Origin: Venatoribacter pacificus
GTDB taxonomy: Bacteria; Pseudomonadota; Gammaproteobacteria; Pseudomonadales; Oceanobacteraceae
Reading direction: 5' to 3'
Length of the DNA: 64,000 nt
Assembly: GCF_025318105.1 (NCBI RefSeq)
Contig: NZ_JAOANI010000015.1
Span: forward strand, 1-64,000
Numbering within the stretch: position 1 is the stretch's first letter; every line of letters begins with the position of its first letter. The notes under the pieces were generated by a model. That model saw nothing but the letters and a program-made list of their open reading frames with translations, was not told the origin of the DNA and ran no database searches. Below are positions 30,978-39,658 of this stretch, in pieces. A program made the position numbers and the translations under genes.

Positions 30978-31658
30978 ATGAGCGACAACCACATCCGCGT
31001 CTGGGATATTTTTGTGCGCCTGTTTCACTGGATTCTGGTCGCGGTGATTGGCTTTGCCTGGTGGAGTGGCGAGCAAGGCGGTGACTGGATGGAGTGGCAC
31101 AAGCGCTGTGGCTACACCGTGCTGGGGCTGGTGATCTTTCGCGTGTTCTGGGGTTTTGCCGGCAGCGCTTACGCCCGCTTTAATCACTTTCTGTATTCTC
31201 CGAAAGCCACTCTGGCTTACGTTGCGGCCATGCTCAAAGGTCGCGAGCCGCTGTACCTGAGCCATAACCCGCTGGGCGGCTGGGCAGTCGTGGTGTTGCT
31301 GCTATGGTGTACTTTGCAGGCGGGCACCGGCTTATTTGCCAACGACGATATCTTTACCGAAGGGCCGCTGGCGCATCTGGTTGGCTACGATCTGAGTATT
31401 GAGATTACCCGCTGGCATAAGCTGCTGTTCGATGGCTTGCTGATCCTTGTCGCGGTTCATATCGCGGCGGTGGCCTATCACCAACTGCTGCGTAAAGAGC
31501 CGCTGTTGCAAGGTATGCTGACGGGGAAAAAACCGGCCAGCCATCGCGCCAATCAGGCCGCCGACAGAATTGTGGCGACCGAGACTGGCGTCTGGCTGAA
31601 AGCCTTAGTGCTGGCAGCGATTGCCGCCGCCAGCGTCTGGGGACTGATCAGTCTTTAA
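30978..31658 (+). CDS. Cytochrome b561 / hydrogenase-type cytochrome b family protein
   Basis: 226 aa inner-membrane diheme b cytochrome. The ATG at 30978 has GGAG 6 nt upstream; a GTG 12 bp earlier is not needed. Four to five helices with conserved histidines: VRLFHWILVAVIGFAWW, EWHKRCGYTVLGLVIFRVFW, LSHNPLGGWAVVVLLLWCTL, ITRWHKLLFDGLLILVAVHI. Such proteins pass electrons from quinol to soluble c-type cytochromes. The convergent neighbour encodes cytochrome c', and the two genes end 5 bp apart, a recurrent pairing. Confidence 0.85.
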   Translation: MSDNHIRVWDIFVRLFHWILVAVIGFAWWSGEQGGDWMEWHKRCGYTVLGLVIFRVFWGFAGSAYARFNHFLYSPKATLAYVAAMLKGREPLYLSHNPLGGWAVVVLLLWCTLQAGTGLFANDDIFTEGPLAHLVGYDLSIEITRWHKLLFDGLLILVAVHIAAVAYHQLLRKEPLLQGMLTGKKPASHRANQAADRIVATETGVWLKALVLAAIAAASVWGLISL

Positions 31659-31663
31659 ACGAC

Positions 31664-32122
31664 TCAGTCTTTGAACTTGTCGTGGCAGGACTTACAGGTC
31701 TTCGCCACGCTCATGAAGGCCGGACGGATGGCATCCATATCACCCGCGCTGGCGGCTTCTGCCAGTGCGGCAGCGTTGGTTTCAAAGTCGGACATAATGC
31801 CGGCAAAGGTTTCCCAATCTTTTTCAATGGCGGGCAACGCATCGGTAGAGCCGCTGTAAGTGCCGTTATAAGAACCGGCAACAAAACCTTCCAGAGGCAT
31901 TTTACTCAGTGCTGCCAGGTTCGCAGCACGACGGGAAAACTCGTCGGCATTGAACTCCTGCTTGCCTTTCACCATGTCGCCCATAGGTCCGAAGTTCCAG
32001 CGCACGGCTTTGTAGATACCCTGACGGTATTCCACGGCATCAGACACTTTTACTTCAGCCAGGGTTAGGGTGCTGCTCGCCATCAGTGCGGCCAGAACGG
32101 CGGTACGTGTTATCAGGTTCAT
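31664..32122 (-). CDS. Cytochrome c' (class II c-type cytochrome)
   Basis: 152-aa periplasmic four-helix-bundle cytochrome. The signal peptide MNLITRTAVLAALMASSTLT ends near LA-E. The heme-binding CKSCH motif lies close to the C-terminus, as is typical of class II, and the N-terminal helix has the RQGIYKAVRWNFGPMGDMVK sequence where the sixth-side residue lies. Cytochromes c' bind NO and protect against nitrosative stress, which fits a denitrifying organism. It is convergent with the cytochrome b gene. Confidence 0.9.
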   Translation of the reverse strand: MNLITRTAVLAALMASSTLTLAEVKVSDAVEYRQGIYKAVRWNFGPMGDMVKGKQEFNADEFSRRAANLAALSKMPLEGFVAGSYNGTYSGSTDALPAIEKDWETFAGIMSDFETNAAALAEAASAGDMDAIRPAFMSVAKTCKSCHDKFKD

Positions 32123-32452
32123 GCTTTTATCCTCTCAGCATTATCGGTTACGTGGGCAGTTTATCGGTCTGGCGGCTTTGCGCTATCGACCATTACCAAC
32201 CTTTACATTTTTATCAGTAAGACTGATGACCGCCTTCAGGCCAGCAACTGCCATTGCCTGCGTTAATCGGGGCCATCAGCAGAACTCATTATCCGCCATG
32301 ACACCACCCTCTTATTCTGAATGCCTGGTTGGCGGACTGCGACAGCACAACCGCTACGACCAGTTTGGCCCGAATTCATTCACAGAAAAAATAGCGGACA
32401 TCACGAGTATGATTAAACAAGCATTCATCAGTGTTTTCGTGCAACTGGGCAA
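32123..32452. other. Intergenic region, no gene recognised
   Basis: 330 bp between the cytochrome c' gene and a small minus-strand gene. It must contain the cytochrome c' promoter; the open frame running across it on the plus strand is antisense to both neighbours and has no family resemblance. Confidence 0.45.
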
Positions 32453-32734
32453 TCAGGCAGCGGCCGATTCCTGAGTAGCGGAAGTGCCTGGGTTATCCTG
32501 CAGTAAGGTGGGAAGCAGAAACGGCATCAGCGTCTGCGGCGCCAGATCAAGCAACAGACCCGGCAGAGTCACGGGGAGCGGTGGTAACCAGCGCGGCGGG
32601 CTGTCAGCCAGTTCACACTGCTGGCACTGCCCTTGTCCGCCATTGCTCAGACGCTCAGTCAGACTGTCGACGCTGCCCAGCACGATCAGGGCAAGGCACA
32701 GCAGTAACAGGGTAAAAGACGGACGACGACCCAT
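32453..32734 (-). CDS. Small hypothetical protein with an N-terminal membrane segment
   Basis: 93 aa, not recognised. I keep it because GGAGG precedes the ATG by a good spacing and the N-terminus has a clean hydrophobic segment (FTLLLLCLALIVLGSVDSL) followed by a CQQC pair and a proline/leucine-rich tail. It could be a membrane-anchored small periplasmic protein. It is divergent from nothing and lies 50 bp beyond the start of no operon; the upstream neighbour on the same strand is the K+ channel gene. Confidence 0.45.
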   Translation of the reverse strand: MGRRPSFTLLLLCLALIVLGSVDSLTERLSNGGQGQCQQCELADSPPRWLPPLPVTLPGLLLDLAPQTLMPFLLPTLLQDNPGTSATQESAAA

Positions 32735-32784
32735 AGCACCTCCGCAGCAACAACGGACACAACAGGATTAAATTAAACACCTGT

Positions 32785-33912
32785 TCAATCCAGCTTAGCC
32801 GCGTGGATATTGAAGTGCACTTCTATCGCCCGCTGCACATCACGAATGGTCGGTGTTTTTTCGGTATGCACCAGAATAATCAACGACTGCGCATGCACAT
32901 GATGATCACCATCAGGATGGGTCACCACTTCACCGTCTTTGGTCACATACGCCAGCGGTGTGCCCAGATTGGCCTGCACCACCGCATTCACCACATCGGC
33001 CCAGCGCTCGCCTTCCAGCCAGACCGGGAAGCGCACCGGGTGGTCGTCGGCATGGGTAAACATATCCTCAATCACCAGCTCCACACCGGGAGCGACCATC
33101 GCCCGCACAATGATTTCCGGATAAGAGCGGATCGGGCGCAGCACGGTTTTAATCTGCAGATTGCGCAGCCGTGGCCGGTTGCTGTCTTCCACACATTCAA
33201 CAATCGTCAGGTGGCCAAGATGCAGTTCGAACAGACGGTAAGCAATATCGAAGGTGTAAGAATCGCTGTCGGCGGAATATTCATCCCGCGCCAGCACCAC
33301 AATATGGCTGGCACGCTCGGCTCCGGCGCGTTTTAAATCGTCCGGCCGGCTGGCCAGCCCGGTGGTATGCACCACTCCCAGCTGACGCAGGCTGTCGGGC
33401 AAACCATCGGGGAAATCTTCATTCAGCAGCTGGATCGGCGTATCGCGATATTCGTCGCTTTCACGAATCTGCATGATCATGCGCTGAAAATAGGCTTCGC
33501 GGTTATATTTGGGCGAATTAATAATGAGAATATGATCGGCCATGTTCCAGTCCCAGTGTCCGGTGCGGATACGTTCCCGCCGCGCAATGCGGAAATCCAC
33601 ATAATCGCTGATTAAAAAAGTCATAAGCGTAATGCCGCAGATAAACATCAACAGCATCGTCGCCGCCTGTCCGGCCGGCGTAGACGCCGACACGTCACCA
33701 TACCCCACGGTGGTCAGCGTGGTCATGGTCAGCCAGATGGCGTGCCACAGCGCCATGTCTTCCAGCCATACCATCGCCGTCACATGTACGGCCGCAAACC
33801 CCAGCAGCAACAACGCCGAGCGAATAACCGAACGACGGATATTGGTATCGGTCTGGTACACCGCATGACGGACACGGCGGTGATGGTGGATAAAACGGGT
33901 TACTTTATTCAT
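32785..33912 (-). CDS. Voltage-independent K+ channel with RCK (TrkA-N) domain
   Basis: 375 aa. Two to three membrane helices surround the pore loop with the selectivity filter TLTTVGYGDVSAST (about residues 65-80). After the second helix comes a cytoplasmic Rossmann-type RCK domain (ADHILIINSPKYNREAYFQR; HIVVLARDEYSADSDSYTFD) and a second regulatory domain. It resembles the MthK/Kch class of potassium channels. Monocistronic as far as can be seen, divergent from the PfkB kinase gene by 106 bp. The gating ligand is unknown. Confidence 0.87.
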   Translation of the reverse strand: MNKVTRFIHHHRRVRHAVYQTDTNIRRSVIRSALLLLGFAAVHVTAMVWLEDMALWHAIWLTMTTLTTVGYGDVSASTPAGQAATMLLMFICGITLMTFLISDYVDFRIARRERIRTGHWDWNMADHILIINSPKYNREAYFQRMIMQIRESDEYRDTPIQLLNEDFPDGLPDSLRQLGVVHTTGLASRPDDLKRAGAERASHIVVLARDEYSADSDSYTFDIAYRLFELHLGHLTIVECVEDSNRPRLRNLQIKTVLRPIRSYPEIIVRAMVAPGVELVIEDMFTHADDHPVRFPVWLEGERWADVVNAVVQANLGTPLAYVTKDGEVVTHPDGDHHVHAQSLIILVHTEKTPTIRDVQRAIEVHFNIHAAKLD

Positions 33913-34018
33913 GTCCGCATCATAGCCCGGCCTTACCTCATCCCCAAGCCATCAGTACCTGAAAAAGCCAGCGTAATCCGCTACACTCGCGCTATTTCCC
34001 ACCAAAGAGATTCCTGTT

Positions 34019-35014
34019 ATGGGTTACCACATTTACGGCATCGGCAACGCACTGGTCGATAAAGAGTTTGAAGTCGGCGATGAATTTTTCGCCAAAGCGG
34101 GCATCCAGAAAGGCATGATGACCCTCATCGACGAACAGCAACTGGCCAGCATGCTGGAAACCCTGACCAGCGATTACGGCCTGAAAAAACGCGCCTGTGG
34201 TGGCAGCGCCGCCAACACCATTATTGGTGCCAGTTATTTCGGCGCAAAAACCTTTTATACCTGTAACGTAGCCAACGACGAAGCCGGTGATTTTTACGTC
34301 GCCGATTTAAAAGCCGCCGGAGTCGATACCAATATTGGTGGCGAGCGTGATCAGGGTGTAACCGGTAAATGCCTGGTGATGGTAACGCCGGATGCCGAAC
34401 GTACCATGAATACCTATCTGGGCATTACCAGCGACCTGCACGAAAAGCACATCCACGAAGATGCGTTAGCGCAATCGGATTATGTGTATATTGAAGGCTA
34501 TCTGGTGACCTCCGACACCTCCCGCGCAGCCGCCGTACGCGTACGCGAACTGGCACGCAAACACGGCGTGAAAGTGGCGATGACCTTCTCTGATCCAGCG
34601 ATGGTGCAGTTCTTTAAAGACGGCCTGCTGGAAATGCTCGGCGACGGCGTCGACCTGCTGTTCTGTAACGAACAGGAAGCCAAGCTGCTGGCCGATACCG
34701 ACGATTTAAATATCGCCATCGATGTGATTAAACAGCACGCCAAAACCTTCGCAATTACTCTGGGGGCCGAAGGCGCGCTGGCGTTCGACGGTGAAACCCT
34801 GCATAAAATTGCGCCGTACAGCGTCACCGCCGTCGACAGCAACGGTGCAGGCGATATGTTTGCCGGTGCCTTCCTCTACGCGATCACCCAGGATTATGGT
34901 TTTGATGTTGCCGGACGTCTGGCGTCCGCCGCTTCGGCTCAGGTTGTCAGCCAGTTTGGTCCGCGTCTGGATGCCGAACAGCACGCGCCGTTAAAAGCGT
35001 ATCTGCAGGGTTAA
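34019..35014 (+). CDS. PfkB-family sugar/nucleoside kinase, adenosine kinase-like
   Basis: 331 aa. The N-terminal GIGNALVDKEFEVGDEFF and CGGSAANTIIGASYFGAKTF motifs and the C-terminal anion-hole motif AVDSNGAGDMFAGAFLYAIT (catalytic Asp in SNGAGD) are those of the ribokinase family, closest in pattern to bacterial adenosine kinases. It would phosphorylate adenosine or a related nucleoside or sugar with ATP. A strong terminator follows. Bacterial members of this subgroup are often annotated as adenosine kinase without direct proof. Confidence 0.85.
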   Translation: MGYHIYGIGNALVDKEFEVGDEFFAKAGIQKGMMTLIDEQQLASMLETLTSDYGLKKRACGGSAANTIIGASYFGAKTFYTCNVANDEAGDFYVADLKAAGVDTNIGGERDQGVTGKCLVMVTPDAERTMNTYLGITSDLHEKHIHEDALAQSDYVYIEGYLVTSDTSRAAAVRVRELARKHGVKVAMTFSDPAMVQFFKDGLLEMLGDGVDLLFCNEQEAKLLADTDDLNIAIDVIKQHAKTFAITLGAEGALAFDGETLHKIAPYSVTAVDSNGAGDMFAGAFLYAITQDYGFDVAGRLASAASAQVVSQFGPRLDAEQHAPLKAYLQG

Positions 35015-35032
35015 TCAATCGCACAGAAAAAT

Positions 35033-35061
35033 AAAAAGGGACTCTGACGAGTCCCTTTTTT
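35033..35061 (+). terminator. Bidirectional rho-independent terminator
   Basis: AAAAAGGGACTC-TGAC-GAGTCCCTTTTTT: 12-bp stem with flanking A and T runs. It serves the kinase gene on the plus strand and the convergent PucR-type regulator on the minus strand. Confidence 0.92.
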
Positions 35062-35085
35062 ATTACCCGGAAAACGCATTCTTTT

Positions 35086-36333
35086 TTATAAAATCCAGTA
35101 CAAAGCTTCCAGCGCCACCGCTACCTGAATACGGTTTTCGGCCAATGGCCGTGGCAGCATTTCTTCGGCTTTCGCCAGCCGTCGTAATAAGGTGTTGCGG
35201 TGAGTATGCAGTCGTTTTGCCGCTTCGGTAGCGTTACAGCCGCACTCAAGAAAAGCATGCAATGATTGGCGCACCGCGGCCGGAGCCTGTGCCAGATCGC
35301 CCAATACGTGCCCGGAATAATGCTGAATCGATTTTGCATCTTTGGCTAAAAACGCCATTAACCGCACACGGTCGTAGCTCACCAGCTGTACGTTGGATTT
35401 TAATCGTCCCAAAACCCGCTGTGCCGCCTGAGCATCCAGATGCGAGCGGCGGAAACCATCAACTCCATTGCCGCCTTCGCCATAACTGATGCGGATGTTT
35501 TCTTTGTTCTTTAATGCCATTTCCAGCACTTTTTCATTCACCGGAAATTCTGCCGCCGCCCATACCCAGACCACCGAAGGACTGACAAGAATTTTTAACG
35601 ACTCCGCCTGCTGACAGGCTTTCTGAAAAGCGGTAGCAAGGTGTTCCAGATCGGAAATTTCGGTATCAATTTCTTCACTCCAGATAATGGCGCTGTGATG
35701 CGTCTGCGCGAAGGGGTAATTCAGCAATCGTTCTGCACCCGCCAGATCCACCGCATCACCGGCGATAATCTGTGAAATCAGTTCGCGCTGCTCTTCCAGC
35801 TGACCGCTCTTACGTGCTTCGACATCCCGTTGCATCCGCTCTATGCCCAACTGCAGGCTGTCATCAATAAAGGTATTGATCGATACCGATGAAATCTCCA
35901 GCAATTGCTGCAGCTCCAGTGGGTCCTGGGTGAGCTGAAACACAATTTTCATCCAGTATTGCCAGGCAATATCCTGCACCGAGCGTGCATTATTGAGCAG
36001 CACCTGTGCCGCCTGTGTCGGATACAGCTCACTGATGCCGAGCACGGCCTCTTCCACCAGAAAAGCACTGACAGGCTGATCCGGCCGTTCGATCACGGCA
36101 TTCAGCCAATGAATCGTACCGGCACGGATAGCTCGCCGTTGCTTGGCTGACAACACCGGATCGGCGTACAAAGTATCGGTATCGCCGCTTTTAAAATTAC
36201 TGCCCTCCAGTTCATCCAGAACCTCTGGACTGGTTGCCAGTTGCAGTGCCAGCTCCGCGCCGCAACGCATCAGATACAAAATGCGCTGCGGCACGCTCGG
36301 CCAGCGATGACGGGTACTGATGGCCATTTTCAT
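35086..36333 (-). CDS. PucR/CdaR-type transcriptional regulator
   Basis: 415 aa from MKMAISTRHRWPSVPQRILY (36333); the long upstream extension crosses the divergent promoter region and is rejected. The C-terminal 60 residues (LHAFLECGCNATEAAKRLHT, HRNTLLRRLAKAEEML) are the PucR-type helix-turn-helix (HTH_30). The rest lacks an obvious sensor motif but has the alpha/beta pattern of the GGDEF-like regulatory region of this family. It is divergent from the PF10118 gene at 36583, and a palindrome lies just upstream of its start. Confidence 0.8.
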   Translation of the reverse strand: MKMAISTRHRWPSVPQRILYLMRCGAELALQLATSPEVLDELEGSNFKSGDTDTLYADPVLSAKQRRAIRAGTIHWLNAVIERPDQPVSAFLVEEAVLGISELYPTQAAQVLLNNARSVQDIAWQYWMKIVFQLTQDPLELQQLLEISSVSINTFIDDSLQLGIERMQRDVEARKSGQLEEQRELISQIIAGDAVDLAGAERLLNYPFAQTHHSAIIWSEEIDTEISDLEHLATAFQKACQQAESLKILVSPSVVWVWAAAEFPVNEKVLEMALKNKENIRISYGEGGNGVDGFRRSHLDAQAAQRVLGRLKSNVQLVSYDRVRLMAFLAKDAKSIQHYSGHVLGDLAQAPAAVRQSLHAFLECGCNATEAAKRLHTHRNTLLRRLAKAEEMLPRPLAENRIQVAVALEALYWIL

Positions 36334-36352
36334 AACGAATCCCAATCCAACC

Positions 36353-36369
36353 TGGTGCAATACGCACCA
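36353..36369. promoter_or_regulatory. Short palindrome next to the PucR-type gene
   Basis: TGGTGC-AATAC-GCACCA, 6-bp arms with a 5-bp spacer, 20 bp upstream of the regulator start and within the divergent promoter region. A candidate operator for autoregulation and for the divergent gene. Confidence 0.4.
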
Positions 36370-36582
36370 AATATATCCCTTATAGTGTTGTTTTGTACAT
36401 TGAAGCCTGAAAGCCCCGTTCATAAAATGAGCAGACTCAATAAACAAAAAAGTCTGTATTGCGAACAGGTATTCACCAGCTGACGCAGGTACAAAAAAAC
36501 GGCCTGATCGAACAAAACTCCACGTCATCACCACGCAGCTGACAGAAAAATAAAAATGGCATCTGCCAAACAGGGAGACATT

Positions 36583-37455
36583 ATGAATACAAAATTTCAG
36601 CCAGCCATTGAAGCGCGTAAAGACATCGACTTCGGTCTGGACGCCGATTTCCCGAAATACTGGAACGCTGGCGATGCGTTTAAAACCCGCATAATGGATG
36701 CGCTGCAGCTCAGTTTTCCTGACGGTGAGCGCTATTTTATTTCCAGTGTACGCGCCTTCCGTGATCGTATAACCGACCCGAAACTGCAGCATGACGTGAA
36801 AGAATTCACCATGCAGGAAGCTCAGCATGGTATTGCACACACCAAGTTCAACGACCTGCTGGCGGCACAGGGCATGCCGATGGAAACTATTCTGAATGAG
36901 CTTAAGGAATACATTAAAAGAGATCAGAACAAGTATTCCGACGAATTTAATCTGGCGTTAACCGCAGCCTACGAACACTTTACCGCGCTGCTGGCAGAAA
37001 CTTTTTTTTCCCGCAAAGAGGTCAGTGCCGGCATTCATCCGAAAATGCGCGCCATGCTGGCCTGGCACGCCATTGAAGAAATGGAACATCGCTCCGTTGC
37101 CTTTAACGTGATGAAAAACGTCGCCAAAGTCGGTTATATCAAACGCTGTCTGGCCATGATTATCGCCACCCGCCATACCACCAAAGTCATGTTCGACTAC
37201 GCCGATGTACTGCTGAAAACCGATGGCTATAACTGGTTTCAGCGGCGCATGATGTTTATGAAAAACCTGAACTGGATGTATGGTCGCAAAGGTATTCTTT
37301 CATCCATGCTGCCTAAATTGTTGATGTACTTCCGCCCGAGTTTCCACCCGGAAGATATTCCGGTAATTCACAACTACGGCGAGTGGGTACGGGTTTACGA
37401 TTCAACCGGTAACCCGCATGAAGCCTGTGATGCGCTGCTGGCGGCGGCGTATTGA
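36583..37455 (+). CDS. Metal-dependent hydrolase family protein (PF10118-like)
   Basis: 290 aa; start MNTKFQPAIEARKDIDFGLD with AGGGAG 7-8 nt upstream, so the nine extra upstream codons are dropped. The helical core carries His/Glu-rich motifs, FTMQEAQHGIAHTKFNDLLA and AWHAIEEMEHRSVAFNVMKN, the di-iron-like pattern of the family annotated as predicted metal-dependent hydrolases. These proteins are frequent in hydrocarbon- and lipid-degrading gammaproteobacteria; the reaction is not established. It is divergent from the PucR-type regulator, which may control it. Confidence 0.78.
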   Translation: MNTKFQPAIEARKDIDFGLDADFPKYWNAGDAFKTRIMDALQLSFPDGERYFISSVRAFRDRITDPKLQHDVKEFTMQEAQHGIAHTKFNDLLAAQGMPMETILNELKEYIKRDQNKYSDEFNLALTAAYEHFTALLAETFFSRKEVSAGIHPKMRAMLAWHAIEEMEHRSVAFNVMKNVAKVGYIKRCLAMIIATRHTTKVMFDYADVLLKTDGYNWFQRRMMFMKNLNWMYGRKGILSSMLPKLLMYFRPSFHPEDIPVIHNYGEWVRVYDSTGNPHEACDALLAAAY

Positions 37456-37479
37456 GGAGATATCAGGAATGAAACCTGA

Positions 37480-37504
37480 AGCCCCGGAAATTTAGTCCGG
37501 GGCT
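37480..37504 (+). terminator. Stem-loop between convergent genes
   Basis: AGCCCCGGA-AATTTAG-TCCGGGGCT: perfect 9-bp GC-rich stem in the 53-bp gap between the PF10118 gene and the convergent LRR gene. There is no long T run, so termination is likely but not certain. Confidence 0.55.
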
Positions 37505-37508
37505 GAAT

Positions 37509-38768
37509 TTAAAGCGCAATCACTTCAACATCAAAGGCATCCGCTTCATCACAAAATGAAGTTGTTAAAAAGGGAGACTCAATCACGTTAAGCTTCGGCA
37601 GGTGACGAATATCCTGCGCAGAGTGCATATCAAAATAGTCTTCGCTGCCACTCCAACGTGGAGCCAGCTGGCTGTAAATGTCATCGCCGCCATCGGCACA
37701 AAGCTCGGTAATATCCGCTAACAAATGCTGAGGAATACCGAGCTTCTGGAAATAATCCCTGACCTCCGGCATCACCTGATAGGCCTGTTCACTTTCAGGA
37801 TCCATATGAGCGTTTTCCGGTTTTTTGACAAACTCACAGACATCAAAAGCCGGCCTCAGGGTTTTGTCTTCATACATCAGTTTCTGAATCACCATCAGTT
37901 TGAAACCAAAATCAGCAAAATCGGATACCAGCCCGGACTTTTGCATCAGTTTTTCCCGCGCACTGCTGTCGTATAAGGCTTTATCTTTAAGGTCGATTTT
38001 CAGCTTTGATTTTAATTTTTTAAGCGCTGGCGGAAGATCGGTGAATGGATTATTTCTGACATTCACCTTTTTTAATGCTGGCAGATCGGTGAGCCACTCC
38101 GGCAAACTGGCCAACTGACACCCCGACAGATCTATTTCCTCCAGAGCCGTCAGCCTGGCCATACTTTCAGGCAACTCACGGATCGGATTATCACTGAGAT
38201 CCAGTGTCTTCAGCGCACTCAGCTGACCAATCACATCGGGCACCTTGCTGAACCGGCACTGTTTTAACGACAGCGCAGTAAGAGCTGCAAGACTTCCCAA
38301 CTCATCCGGCAACTGCGTAAGCGGCTGTGCTTCCAGAGTCAGTTCCTGCAGCTGCGACAGTAACGACCAGCCGCCAGGAACGGCGGTCATCGACGTGTCG
38401 CTGAGGGTAAGATAGCGCAGCTCTGCAAACCCGGATATCCGCGCCGCGTCTTCCGCAGACAAAGACAAGCGGCTGATAGTCAGTTCAGCCAGCGAGCGGT
38501 TTTGTTGTAACAGGCTGATCAGCCCCTGCTTTTTACTAAGCGATGAATTGCTGCAGCTGAAATGCCGAAGCTCCTGCTGTCGTGCCAGACCAGCACAATC
38601 AATGACAGAAAAGGCATACGATAAATAATTCAGCCCGGTATAAGTACTGAGGTCGACGCACTCATTATGATAAGCAACATACAACGCTTTGACGTCGTCC
38701 GGGTCTGCGCCAGAAAGTGTATTGGCATAGAAAATATTGTCAGAAAACTGGTCGTACAAATGACTCAT
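37509..38768 (-). CDS. Leucine-rich-repeat protein with a C-terminal uncharacterised domain
   Basis: 419 aa from MSHLYDQFSDNIFYANTLSG; a GTG ten codons earlier (38798) is an alternative start. Residues about 90-270 hold seven or so LRRs of the bacterial type (LKTLDLSDNPIRELPESMAR; LEEIDLSGCQLASLPEWLTD). The C-terminal ~130 residues (FGFKLMVIQKLMYEDKTLRP to FDVEVIAL) resemble the domain I know as DUF6892, often paired with LRRs. There is no signal peptide, so it is probably cytoplasmic or exported by a non-Sec route. Function unknown; LRRs suggest protein binding. Confidence 0.7.
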   Translation of the reverse strand: MSHLYDQFSDNIFYANTLSGADPDDVKALYVAYHNECVDLSTYTGLNYLSYAFSVIDCAGLARQQELRHFSCSNSSLSKKQGLISLLQQNRSLAELTISRLSLSAEDAARISGFAELRYLTLSDTSMTAVPGGWSLLSQLQELTLEAQPLTQLPDELGSLAALTALSLKQCRFSKVPDVIGQLSALKTLDLSDNPIRELPESMARLTALEEIDLSGCQLASLPEWLTDLPALKKVNVRNNPFTDLPPALKKLKSKLKIDLKDKALYDSSAREKLMQKSGLVSDFADFGFKLMVIQKLMYEDKTLRPAFDVCEFVKKPENAHMDPESEQAYQVMPEVRDYFQKLGIPQHLLADITELCADGGDDIYSQLAPRWSGSEDYFDMHSAQDIRHLPKLNVIESPFLTTSFCDEADAFDVEVIAL

Positions 38769-38798
38769 TTGAAATCCATTAGCGGAGGCATATTTCAC

Positions 38799-39035
38799 GC
38801 AGTATATGGGATTTCCATACCGGCATCACAGACTAACCAACAGAGATATCAGTTATGAGGGGCTGGAGGATGACCTTCGTCGCAAGCTCCTCCGTTCTCT
38901 CCGCTCGCAGGCTCACACGATTGTCACTCAGGCATCCTGCCTTCATCCCTGCGGGCGCCTGCGGCGGACCAAATTGCTCCCGGCAATTTGTCGAACCTGA
39001 GAGTCCGAACCAAGTCTCTCCGTCTTGCGGTAAAT
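38799..39035. other. Intergenic region, no gene recognised
   Basis: About 240 bp between the LRR gene start and the tRNA-Arg terminator hairpin. No frame is convincing. The LRR gene promoter is expected here on the minus strand. Confidence 0.4.
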
Positions 39036-39090
39036 AAAAAAGGCTCCTGAATCTGTGCGTCTTATACACACAGATTCAGGAGCCTTTTTT
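39036..39090 (-). terminator. Long perfect inverted repeat, terminator of the former tRNA-Arg gene
   Basis: Two perfectly complementary 22-nt arms (39036-39057 and 39069-39090; core GGCTCCTGAATCTGTG) around an 11-nt loop, with six A/T pairs at the base supplying the T run in either direction. Read on the minus strand it begins 6 nt after the CCA of the tRNA-Arg fragment, so it is the original downstream terminator. Confidence 0.85.
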
Positions 39091-39096
39091 ATTTAA

Positions 39097-39145
39097 TGGC
39101 CCGCCCGAGAGGATTCGAACCTCTGACCTCTGCCTCCGGAGGGCA
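39097..39145 (-). other. 3' fragment of tRNA-Arg(CCG): attachment-site scar
   Basis: 49 nt on the minus strand contain a nearly complete anticodon stem-loop (TGCC-CTCCGGA-GGCA, anticodon CCG), variable loop, a perfect T arm (AGAGG-TTCGAAT-CCTCT), the acceptor 3' strand and CCA. The 5' half of the tRNA is absent from the adjacent sequence. A fragment starting in the anticodon stem and running to the 3' end is what tyrosine-recombinase elements leave at the distal junction after integrating into a tRNA. By orientation the element should extend to higher coordinates. No integrase is visible in the window. Confidence 0.75.
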
Positions 39146-39352
39146 CAGCCTTAATAGTCATTAAATCACATATAACTGATTTTAAAAGGTTTTATTCTCA
39201 ATGCTTTCCGATATTCTTTTCAATTTTATGCATCTTTACAAAATTACTGGTCACAAAAGTTGGCACCACATTTCAGGTTTTTTGACCTCTACCCTCACTT
39301 TGGCCGATGTACTTTCTACCTATTTTCATCAATTTTATGTTCCCGATTATGA

Positions 39353-39426
39353 AATCCTCCCTGGGGGATAAGCTTGCCTTTATCCTCTAGGGAGGATATT
39401 CCAATCTTTATCCTTTATAGAGGATA
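39353..39426 (+). promoter_or_regulatory. Three HipB-type operators upstream of the hipBA relic
   Basis: TATCC-N8-GGATA, the HipB operator consensus known from E. coli, occurs at 39381-39398 and 39409-39426, with a one-mismatch copy (AATCC-N8-GGATA) at 39353-39370. The three copies are spaced exactly 28 bp apart and the last ends 6 bp before the hipB ATG. The sites are intact although both genes are broken. Confidence 0.85.
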
Positions 39427-39432
39427 TTCCTG

Positions 39433-39658
39433 ATGAAGATCACATCGCCACGTGGATTGGCAAATGCGCTCCAGTAAGCCCGTAAACAGCAGAACCAAAC
39501 ACAGCAGGCCATAGGTGAACTGCCGGGCATCAAGCAGAGCACAGCATGCTGCTTTTGAAACCTCGCCTGAACATGCCAAGATCGAAACACTGTTTAAGTT
39601 GCTGTCGGCGCTTAATCTGGAATTGGTTCTGGAACCCAGAAAGATCGCTGTTGGCTGA
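39433..39658 (+). pseudogene. hipB: hipB antitoxin pseudogene
   Basis: The ATG at 39433 opens MKITSPRGLANALQ, then a stop codon, then ARKQQNQTQQAIGELPGIKQ in the same frame (XRE-type HTH of HipB). About 110 bp in, the frame shifts, and the C-terminal part continues as SPEHAKIETLFKLLSALNLE with LVLEPR, typical of HipB. So the gene carries at least one nonsense and one frameshift mutation and cannot make a full antitoxin. It is preceded by HipB operators and followed directly by hipA remains. Confidence 0.8.

Noticed and set aside
36334..36840. Long N-terminal extension of the PucR-type regulator
   Set aside because: It runs through the divergent promoter and the start of the PF10118 gene and shows no domain.
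39097..39145. Complete tRNA-Arg gene
   Set aside because: No 5' half (acceptor 5' strand, D arm) is present on the right side, so only the 3' fragment can be called.
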